Positions 58,215 to 64,000 of a stretch of 64,000 nt of DNA are shown here, in pieces. The DNA is from Campylobacteraceae bacterium (GTDB lineage Bacteria; Campylobacterota; Campylobacteria; Campylobacterales; Campylobacteraceae). Where the stretch lies: NCBI GenBank assembly GCA_012519705.1, contig JAAYPR010000038.1, positions 62,001-126,000 of the forward strand, given 5' to 3'. Made by a program: the position numbers and the translations under genes. The notes under the pieces were generated by a model. It did not search any database. It had not been told where the DNA came from and was given only the letters and a program-made list of their open reading frames with translations. The stretch's first letter is position 1; each line of letters begins with the position of its first letter.

Positions 58215-58958
58215 TTACATATATAAGCCGCCATTTACCTTTAAAACTTCGCCTGTAATATAACTTGATGCATCACTTAGTAAAAACGCCACCGCATTTG
58301 CCACATCTTCTGCCGTTCCAAATCTTTTAAGAGCGATAGCATCGGTGTAGCTTTTCTTAATCTCATCACTTAAAACCTCAGTCATCTCAGTTGCGATAAA
58401 GCCCGGAGTTATGGTGTTAAACCTAACATTTCTACTAGCTCCTTCTTTGGCAAAGCTTTTGCTCATCGCTATCATTCCGCCTTTGCTTGCTGCGTAGTTT
58501 GTTTGTCCTGCATTACCCATCTCGCCTACGATTGAAGCGACGTTTACAACTGAACCAAAGCGTTTTTTACTCATCGCTTTTAAAGCCTCTCTTGAGCCGA
58601 TAAATGCTGAAGTTAAGTTCGCATCGATTACGCTTGTAAAGTCTTCTAGTTTCATTCTTAAAGCTAATTTATCATTTGTGATGCCAGCGTTGTTTACTAG
58701 ATAGCTTAGCTCGCCATCAGTTTCAACTATCAATTTTATAGCCTCTGTAAAACCCTCTTCATCTGTTGCGTCAAATTTAACAACCGCCGCACTTCCGCCG
58801 TTTTTAATGATTTCTTCCATTAAAGCATCGGCGATTTCTGGTTTTGAGCGGTAGTTTATCCAAACTTTTAAGCCACGACTTGCTAAAACTTTACAAATTT
58901 CAGCCCCTATTCCACGGCTTCCGCCTGTTACTAAAACGTTTTTTCCACTAAATTTCAT
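58215..58958 (-). CDS. fabG: 3-oxoacyl-ACP reductase FabG
   Basis: NADPH-dependent SDR, 247 aa: NVLVTGGSRGIGAEICK, NNAGITNDKLALRMKLEDF, catalytic Ser in VNVASIVGEMGNAG near 138, Tyr and Lys in TNYAASKGGMIAMSKS near 150-154, and C-terminal ITGEVLKVNGGLYM. AAGGAAAAG lies before the ATG. First gene of the fab unit. Confidence 0.96.
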   Translation of the reverse strand: MKFSGKNVLVTGGSRGIGAEICKVLASRGLKVWINYRSKPEIADALMEEIIKNGGSAAVVKFDATDEEGFTEAIKLIVETDGELSYLVNNAGITNDKLALRMKLEDFTSVIDANLTSAFIGSREALKAMSKKRFGSVVNVASIVGEMGNAGQTNYAASKGGMIAMSKSFAKEGASRNVRFNTITPGFIATEMTEVLSDEIKKSYTDAIALKRFGTAEDVANAVAFLLSDASSYITGEVLKVNGGLYM

Positions 58959-58989
58959 AACTTTTCCTTAAAATTAAGTTTGACCTACA

Positions 58990-58995
58990 ATTCTA
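58990..58995 (-). promoter_or_regulatory. -10 element upstream of fabG
   Basis: ATTTTTAG followed by TAGAAT on the minus strand (+ strand 58990-58995), about 30 nt before the fabG ATG. The T run in the -16 region is the usual Campylobacter feature. Confidence 0.55.
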
Positions 58996-59099
58996 CTAAA
59001 AATAAGTAAATTTATTAAGCTTTTAGCTTTTTTGTTACTTGCTTTGTTAAATTTATTTAAAATTTAAGTTGTAGCTTGCTTTTAGTTACCGTAAATTAT

Positions 59100-59417
59100 T
59101 TAAGAAGCTATATTTAACTCCACTATATCAAACCCGCAGCTTTTAGCCTCGAGCAGACTTGCATCTAAGTAGTAAATATTTTCACCGCCTACAATAGAAG
59201 CTATCTTTTGAGCCATTTGTTTAGCTCCAACAGAAGTGAAACAGCAAAATACATACTCTTGTTTTGAGTTTTCTTTTATGAAGTTAAGAATTTGCTCTTC
59301 ACTGTTTAAATTTAGAGAGTTTTTTATATGAGCCGTTAAATACCGCTCTTTACTTCTAATGTCAATAAGCAGATGTTTATCTAAATTTAACTTATCAATT
59401 CTTATAGCTTTACTCAA
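59100..59417 (-). CDS. Rhodanese-domain protein
   Basis: 105-aa single rhodanese fold: LLIDIRSKERYLTAHIKNSLNL near 15 and the active-site loop FCCFTSVGAKQMA near 57, where one of the two Cys would carry persulfide, then GGENIYYLDASLLEAKSCGF. TTG start behind AAGGA. Cytoplasmic. Sulfur donor and acceptor unknown. It stands alone between fabG and the toxin-antitoxin module, divergent from the latter. Confidence 0.85.
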   Translation of the reverse strand: MSKAIRIDKLNLDKHLLIDIRSKERYLTAHIKNSLNLNSEEQILNFIKENSKQEYVFCCFTSVGAKQMAQKIASIVGGENIYYLDASLLEAKSCGFDIVELNIAS

Positions 59418-59505
59418 ATTTCAGTCCTTGCTTAGTTTTTATCTAGACATAAAAATATATTTTGCAAATTTTATACTTATTTATTAAATTTAAAAAACAC
59501 TATTT

Positions 59506-59537
59506 TAATTTATACGGTATAATTACCGTATAAATTA
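59506..59537 (+). promoter_or_regulatory. Palindromic operator over the -10 of the MazF-type module
   Basis: A 32-bp inverted repeat with perfect 14-bp arms, TAATTTATACGGTA and TACCGTATAAATTA, around TAAT. The centre creates TATAAT (59518-59523), so the -10 lies inside the palindrome. It is 23 nt before the antitoxin ATG. RHH antitoxins repress their own operons by binding such dyads, so autoregulation is the expected function. Confidence 0.8.
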
Positions 59538-59559
59538 TAGGTATATTAAAGGAGTAGAT

Positions 59560-59811
59560 ATGACATCTAGTAAACAAAAAGTTACTTTATCCCTTGATGT
59601 AGATATGGTAAATACCCTAAAAGAGCTTCAAACAACTTACTCTTTTAAATCTATGTCTGCCGTTGTAGATGAGGCGATAAAAAGCTATAAACAACAAAAA
59701 AAGCTTGAAAAATGGAAAAATGGTTTTGAGATTGCTCAAAATGACAACTCTATTTTATCAGCTGAATTAGAGCTAGCAGACAGTGGAGACTTTGACTACT
59801 ATGAAAAATGA
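59560..59811 (+). CDS. Ribbon-helix-helix antitoxin
   Basis: 83 aa. N-terminal RHH DNA-binding region: KQKVTLSLDVDMVNTLKELQTTYSFKSMSAVVDEAIKSY (one strand, two helices). The C-terminal part is acidic (SAELELADSGDFDYYE), typical of the disordered toxin-neutralising tail. AAAGGAG lies 6 nt before the ATG. It overlaps the toxin gene by 11 nt. Confidence 0.85.
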   Translation: MTSSKQKVTLSLDVDMVNTLKELQTTYSFKSMSAVVDEAIKSYKQQKKLEKWKNGFEIAQNDNSILSAELELADSGDFDYYEK

Positions 59812-60172
59812 AATTCTACAAGGTGAAATTTGGCTTGTAGATTTTGAGCCAAAAGTTGGCAGTGAAATAGCCAAACTTCGCCCAGCTGTTGTTATAAATA
59901 GCAATCTTGGCAAAAATTATGACATTAAAATTCTACTCCCCATCACTAGCTATCAGGATAAATTTAGAGATATTCCATTTTTTTATAAGCTTAATAACTA
60001 TAAAAAATTTGGACTTGATAACCCTTCAGCTGTGAATTGCTTTCAAGTGAAATCTTTTTCAAGCAAGAGATTTAAACAAAAACTAGGGGCTATAGATGAT
60101 AAAACTCTTTTTGAAATTCATCAAATCTTAGCCCAAGTATTAAATCCTTTTTATGTGATTAAAATTGAGTAA
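59801..60172 (+). CDS. MazF/PemK-family toxin, probable mRNA endonuclease
   Basis: 123 aa from ATG 59801; the track's GTG six codons earlier has no ribosome site. MazF fold: ILQGEIWLVDFEPKVGSEIAKLRPAVVINSN (strands 1-2 with the catalytic Arg of KLRP), ILLPITSYQDKFRDIPFFY, and the C-terminal VNCFQVKSFSSKRFKQKLGAIDDKTLFEIHQIL. Cuts RNA at short sequence motifs in characterised members; the target here is unknown. RHH antitoxin plus MazF-type toxin is a known combination. Confidence 0.88.
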   Translation: MKNEILQGEIWLVDFEPKVGSEIAKLRPAVVINSNLGKNYDIKILLPITSYQDKFRDIPFFYKLNNYKKFGLDNPSAVNCFQVKSFSSKRFKQKLGAIDDKTLFEIHQILAQVLNPFYVIKIE

Positions 60173-60199
60173 ATTCCACCCATAATGAGTAGAATTTAC
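60169..60199. other. Inverted repeat between convergent mazF-type gene and gpmI
   Basis: GTAAATTC (60169-60176) and GAATTTAC (60192-60199) form an 8-bp perfect dyad with a 15-nt loop over the toxin stop codon. No U-tract follows on either strand, so I call it only a possible weak terminator or chance structure. Confidence 0.3.
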
Positions 60200-60206
60200 C
60201 ACGAAT

Positions 60207-61670
60207 CTAAAAAAGTGCCTCATCCATAACACTAGGAATTTCAAGTCCCATGATTTTAAGCACGGTTGGGGCGACGTTGCTAAGTCCGCCGTTTTGTATC
60301 TTGCTAACACCCTCTGCCATCACGAAGCAAAACACATCAAATGTTGTGTGGTTTGTTAAAACGCCTTCTTTTTCGCTTCTCATCGCTTCGCAGTTTCCGT
60401 GGTCTGAAATTTGAACGTAAGCATAACCGCACTCTTTTGCTTTTTTTACGATTTTCCCTAAGCACTCATCAACTGCCTCAACAGCTTTTATAGAGGCTTC
60501 ATAGTTTCCAGTATGCCCTACCATATCGCCGTTTGCGAAGTTTACAACGATAAAGTCATGCCCGAACTCCATCCCAGCGATAACTGCGTCACATACTTCA
60601 TATGCACTCATCTGCGGCAATTCATCGTAAGTTTTAACCTTAGGGCTAGGGACTAAAACTCTTGTTTCATTTAAATTCGGAGCCTCAACTCCGCCGTTGA
60701 AGAAAAATGTCACGTGAGCGTATTTTTCAGTTTCTGCGGTGTGGAGCTGGGTTAAGCCATTTTGTGCAACAACTTCACTTAGAGTGTCCTTAATATCATC
60801 GTTTTCAAAAAGCACAGGGAAGCTAAATTTATCATCATAGTTTGTCATGGTGATAATGTTTTTTGTGAAATTTGGACGCTCAAACTCGCTAAATTCCACC
60901 TCGCCAAGAGCTGAAACTATCTCTCTAGCTCTATCGTTTCTAAAATTTATAAAAATAACAGCGTCATCTTTTTGAAGTCCATCAAACTCCACAAAACTAG
61001 CAGGCTTGATAAACTCGTCAGTTACGCCCGTCTCATAAGAGTTTTGCATATATTCGCTTGGCTTTTGGCTCACTAAGTTTTCATTTAAAGCGATAACTTT
61101 ATAAGCCTCTTCTACTCTCTCCCATCTTTTGTCTCTATCCATCGCATAAAATCGCCCAGTTATCGTGGCTAGATACCCACTTTTTTCAAGGTGCTTGATA
61201 AACTCTACTCCACTTGTTGGGCTTACATCTCTACCGTCTGTGATAGCGTGAGCGAAAACTTGCTTTTCATTTTTCTTCAAAATAGCACAAATTTCATCAA
61301 AATGAGTCATATGAGAGTGAACGCCGCCATCACTATAAAGACCTATAACATGCACTCTTTTGGCGTCCATTCCAGCTAGTTTTTTCATGATTTTAGTCTC
61401 AAGCTCGTTTTTTTCTATCGCCATATCTATTTTGACTAAGTTTTGGTACAAAATCCTGCCTGAGCCTATCGTCATATGTCCTACTTCGCTATTTCCCATC
61501 TGCCCTTTAGGAAGCCCAACTGCTTCGCCTGAAGTTTTGAGAAGTGAGTTTGGCACATTTTTAAACAGCCACTCATATGTTGGTTTATTTGCCGCCGCAA
61601 AAGCGTTAAACTCATCACTTGGGTTGTATCCGATACCGTCCGTTATGACTAAAACTGTTTTTTGTTTCAT
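60207..61670 (-). CDS. gpmI: 2,3-bisphosphoglycerate-independent phosphoglycerate mutase
   Basis: Mn-dependent interconversion of 3- and 2-phosphoglycerate. 487 aa: VLVITDGIGYNPSDEFNAF with the first metal Asp, catalytic Ser in LPKGQMGNSEVGHMTIGSGR near 60, HAITDGRDVSPTSG near 145, DRDKRWERVEEAY near 175, NFANGDMVGHTGNYEASIKAVEAVD near 395, and ISDHGNCEAM. Start at ATG 61670 rather than the TTG one codon before, with AGGA upstream. Confidence 0.96.
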   Translation of the reverse strand: MKQKTVLVITDGIGYNPSDEFNAFAAANKPTYEWLFKNVPNSLLKTSGEAVGLPKGQMGNSEVGHMTIGSGRILYQNLVKIDMAIEKNELETKIMKKLAGMDAKRVHVIGLYSDGGVHSHMTHFDEICAILKKNEKQVFAHAITDGRDVSPTSGVEFIKHLEKSGYLATITGRFYAMDRDKRWERVEEAYKVIALNENLVSQKPSEYMQNSYETGVTDEFIKPASFVEFDGLQKDDAVIFINFRNDRAREIVSALGEVEFSEFERPNFTKNIITMTNYDDKFSFPVLFENDDIKDTLSEVVAQNGLTQLHTAETEKYAHVTFFFNGGVEAPNLNETRVLVPSPKVKTYDELPQMSAYEVCDAVIAGMEFGHDFIVVNFANGDMVGHTGNYEASIKAVEAVDECLGKIVKKAKECGYAYVQISDHGNCEAMRSEKEGVLTNHTTFDVFCFVMAEGVSKIQNGGLSNVAPTVLKIMGLEIPSVMDEALF

Positions 61671-61673
61671 CAA

Positions 61674-61769
61674 ATTTTCCTATTTCTTTTTATAAATTTT
61701 TGCTTTAAAATAAATATATAAGCATAATTATAGTAGAATTTTTCTTTTTATTTATTAAGGATAAATTTA
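61674..61769. promoter_or_regulatory. Divergent gpmI-mraY intergenic region
   Basis: 96 nt, extremely A/T-rich. On the plus strand ATTATAGTAGAATTTTT offers TATAGT or TAGAAT as -10 for mraY, with AAGGA 8 nt before its ATG. No distinct gpmI -10 stands out; TATATT on the minus strand is possible. I see no other element. Confidence 0.4.
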
Positions 61770-62834
61770 ATGTTTTATTTTTTATATGATTTTTTTGGAG
61801 TGAATTTATTTAGCTATATCACAGCAAGAAGTGGTTTGGCGTTTTTTATCTCATTTTGCTTGACTATATTTTTAATGCCTAAATTTATCTCTTGGGCGAA
61901 GCTTAAAAAAGCAAACCAACCCATTTACGAACTCGCACCCAAAACTCACAAAGCTAAAAACCACACTCCGACAATGGGCGGACTTGTGTTTGTCTCATCA
62001 GCTGTTGTGGCATCCATCCTTTGTGCAAAACTAACAAATATCTACGTTTTAGGGGCTTTGATATGCTTAGTTGGGTTTTCGATTATCGGTTACAAAGATG
62101 ACTTTGCGAAAATCAGCGGTGGTAAAAACCAAGATGGATTAAAAGCAAAAACTAAGTTTGCATTTCAAATCCTACTTTCGCTTTTCATAGCTCTGTTTTT
62201 ACTAACATTTTCAGGGCTTGATACAAATTTATATATTCCTTTTTATAAACATCCTGTGATTGATTTAAAATATTTCATAGTGATATTTTGGGTTTTAGTC
62301 ATCACAGCTAGCTCAAACTCTGTAAATTTAACAGACGGACTTGACGGGCTTGCCACCGTTCCATCAATCATGGCAGTTGTCTCTCTTGCGATTTTCCTTT
62401 ATCTAAGCGGGCATGCTATTTTTAGCGACTATCTATTTTTACCAAAGATAAGCGGGGCTGGGGAAGTTGTGGTTATCTGCTCAGCACTAGTTGGCTCTTT
62501 GCTTGGGTTTTTATGGTATAACTGCCATCCGGCTGAAATTTTCATGGGAGATAGCGGAAGCTTAAGTGTTGGGGCATTTATCGGTTACGCTGGGGTTATA
62601 AGTAAAAACGAGTTATTGCTAGTTTTGATAGGCATTATCTTCGTGGCTGAGACTTTGAGCGTGATTTTACAAGTTGGAAGCTTTAAAGCGTTCAAAAAAA
62701 GAGTGTTTTTGATGGCACCACTTCATCATCACTTCGAGCTTAAGGGCTGGGCTGAAAATAAGATAATTATAAGGTTTTGGATAGTTGCTTTGATAGCAAA
62801 TGTTATCGCTCTTGCGTCTTTAAAACTAAGGTAA
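61770..62834 (+). CDS. mraY: Phospho-N-acetylmuramoyl-pentapeptide transferase MraY
   Basis: Makes lipid I from UDP-MurNAc-pentapeptide and undecaprenyl phosphate. 354 aa with ten TM helices. [17 protein letters not shown] near 60, [24 protein letters not shown] with the Asp pair near 108, [14 protein letters not shown] near 188, [16 protein letters not shown] near 258, and the [19 protein letters not shown] loop near 318. It competes with the pgl pathway for undecaprenyl phosphate. murD follows after 5 nt. Confidence 0.97.
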   Translation: MFYFLYDFFGVNLFSYITARSGLAFFISFCLTIFLMPKFISWAKLKKANQPIYELAPKTHKAKNHTPTMGGLVFVSSAVVASILCAKLTNIYVLGALICLVGFSIIGYKDDFAKISGGKNQDGLKAKTKFAFQILLSLFIALFLLTFSGLDTNLYIPFYKHPVIDLKYFIVIFWVLVITASSNSVNLTDGLDGLATVPSIMAVVSLAIFLYLSGHAIFSDYLFLPKISGAGEVVVICSALVGSLLGFLWYNCHPAEIFMGDSGSLSVGAFIGYAGVISKNELLLVLIGIIFVAETLSVILQVGSFKAFKKRVFLMAPLHHHFELKGWAENKIIIRFWIVALIANVIALASLKLR

Positions 62835-62839
62835 ATTTA

Positions 62840-64000
62840 ATGAAAAAATCACTCTTTGGATATGGAAAAACAACAAAAGCTATCGCAAAGTCTGCCGCCT
62901 GTGGCGAAATTTGGGACATCTATGATGATAAATTTAAAGAAATCTCACTTGATGAGTTTGGAAACTCTTTACTTCCGGTGAGCGAATTTGATGCAGACAA
63001 AAGCGAGTTAGAAATCCCAAGTCCTGGCTTTCCACTCACTCATGAGCTTATAAAAAATGCTAGAAATTTAATCAGCGAATATGACTATTTCAGGGACACA
63101 GCACCCACTAAAATTTGGATAAGCGGGACAAATGGCAAAACCACAACCACCCAAATGCTAGGACTTTTGTTTAAAAGTCACGGCGGAGTTGTGGGCGGAA
63201 ATATCGGTGAACCTTTGGCAAGTCTTGATAAAAACGCTAAATTTTGGCTACTAGAGACTAGCTCATTTACCATGCACTACACTAAATTTGCATATCCTAA
63301 AATTTACGCCCTGCTTCCTATAACGCCTGATCATCTAAGCTGGCATGGAAGTTTTAGTGAGTATGAAAATGCAAAACTAAAGCCACTTTCTATGATGGAT
63401 AACTCTTGCACGGCGATAATCCCTAAAAAATATGCTGATATCAAAACCAAAGCTAAAGTCTATTTTTATGAAAATGAGAGTGATTTAGCTGAAATTTGCG
63501 GTGTAAGCTTAAATAGTGTGAAATTTAGAGTGCCGTTTTTGATGGATGCTCTTTTAGCGTTATGTGTGGCGAAATTTGCTTTTGGCGTTGTGGACACTGA
63601 ACTCATAAATAGCTTTAAGCTTGATAAAAACAGAGTTGAGGAGCTTAGAGACTCTAAAAACAGACTTTGGGTAAATGATACAAAAGCTACAAATTTAGAC
63701 GCAACTATCCAAGCCGTTAGAGGATATAGCGAGCATAAAATTCATCTTATTTTAGGCGGAGATGATAAAGGGGTGGATTTAGAGCCGTTGTTTGAGAGTT
63801 TAAAGGGGCGAGATTTAGAGATTTATGCTATCGGTTCAAGCAGCGTGAAAATTTTAAATTTAGCTGATAAATTTGATATAAAAGCCTCAAATTGTGAGTT
63901 TTTGAGTGTTGCAGTTGAAAAAATATCTCTAAGCTTAAAGGCTGATGAAGTTGCACTTCTAAGTCCAGCGTGTGCGAGTTTAGACCAGTTTAGCTCATAC
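62840..64000 (+). CDS. murD: UDP-N-acetylmuramoylalanine-D-glutamate ligase MurD, 3' truncated by window
   Basis: Adds D-Glu to UDP-MurNAc-L-Ala. Missing from the ORF track because the stop lies beyond the window; 387 codons are visible. N-terminal KKSLFGYGKTTKAIAK, LEIPSPGFPLTHELIKNA, ATP loop IWISGTNGKTTTTQMLGLLF near 95, GGNIGEPLASL, LPITPDHLSWHGSFSEYENAKL near 155, WVNDTKATNLDATIQAV near 280, and LSPACASLDQFSSY at the window edge. Mur ligase central and C-terminal domains look intact. Confidence 0.95.
   Translation, partial: MKKSLFGYGKTTKAIAKSAACGEIWDIYDDKFKEISLDEFGNSLLPVSEFDADKSELEIPSPGFPLTHELIKNARNLISEYDYFRDTAPTKIWISGTNGKTTTTQMLGLLFKSHGGVVGGNIGEPLASLDKNAKFWLLETSSFTMHYTKFAYPKIYALLPITPDHLSWHGSFSEYENAKLKPLSMMDNSCTAIIPKKYADIKTKAKVYFYENESDLAEICGVSLNSVKFRVPFLMDALLALCVAKFAFGVVDTELINSFKLDKNRVEELRDSKNRLWVNDTKATNLDATIQAVRGYSEHKIHLILGGDDKGVDLEPLFESLKGRDLEIYAIGSSSVKILNLADKFDIKASNCEFLSVAVEKISLSLKADEVALLSPACASLDQFSSY

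Overview
The window is a 64 kb piece of an AT-rich Campylobacterota genome, most likely a non-thermotolerant Campylobacter. The evidence is a complete Campylobacter-type pgl N-glycosylation cluster with the PglB motif WWDYG, ftsH-prmA next to pgl, the series coaX / small protein / lipoprotein / TM protein / gatC / cvpA / fur / lysS / glyA / SPOR / aroE, an HP0268-family gene beside nusA, and Campylobacter-style promoters (T-rich run followed by TATAAT, no clear -35). I cannot resolve the species. I see no rRNA, tRNA, IS element, prophage or CRISPR. Every stretch without a gene is shorter than about 180 bases.

Layout. 1-27.0 kb: every gene is on the minus strand. In transcription order these are gapA-pgk-tpiA, a Doc-like toxin with a putative antitoxin, fabI, an old-yellow-enzyme oxidoreductase, a DEDDy exonuclease and an exported-looking ATP-dependent DNA ligase. 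The protein-glycosylation block follows: galE, neuC, neuA, neuB, a Wzx-type flippase, a GT52 sialyltransferase-like enzyme, GT4, GT2, pglB, pglA, pglC, pglD, a PhnA-domain protein, pglE, pglF, pglG. Then come hisA, prmA and ftsH (cut by the window edge). 27.1-33.1 kb: a single-ORF NadD-RsfS fusion, a YeiH-family exporter with a divergent LysR regulator, hisG (short form), coaX and envelope proteins. 33.2-40.2 kb, plus strand: gatC, pilT, cvpA, fur, lysS, glyA, a SPOR protein, aroE. 40.2-43.3 kb, minus strand: a lipoprotein, a small conserved protein, prfB, nhaA. 43.4-48.1 kb: panC, rimO, tilS and nosL on plus, one unknown gene on minus. 48.2-61.7 kb: miaB, nusA, dnaX, rho, cytochrome c553, the fabG-acpP-fabF-accA fatty-acid operon, a rhodanese, an RHH/MazF-type toxin-antitoxin pair and gpmI. 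61.7-64 kb: mraY and a 3'-truncated murD.

How the genes work together. PglF, PglE and PglD make UDP-N,N'-diacetylbacillosamine. PglC puts the first sugar phosphate on undecaprenyl phosphate and PglA adds the next sugar. In the well-studied C. jejuni locus the following genes are pglJ, pglI, pglH and the ABC flippase pglK. Here that space holds a GT2, a GT4, a GT52-family sialyltransferase candidate, a Wzx-type (non-ABC) flippase and a full CMP-sialic-acid pathway (NeuC, NeuB, NeuA). Genes overlap or abut through this segment, with ATGA couplings. The simplest reading is an N-glycosylation system whose lipid-linked oligosaccharide carries a nonulosonic acid (Neu5Ac-like, or possibly legionaminic acid because UDP-diNAcBac is made next door). 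This is the most interesting system in the window. The assignment to the N-glycan rather than lipooligosaccharide is inference.

Smaller points of interest: the exported Lig E-type ligase, a Doc toxin carrying a fragment that resembles an ATP-cone, the NadD-RsfS fusion with an internal ribosome binding site, a NosL protein with what looks like a haemless cytochrome c tail, a PilT with no pilus genes nearby, and a 32-bp palindromic operator over the -10 of the MazF-type module.
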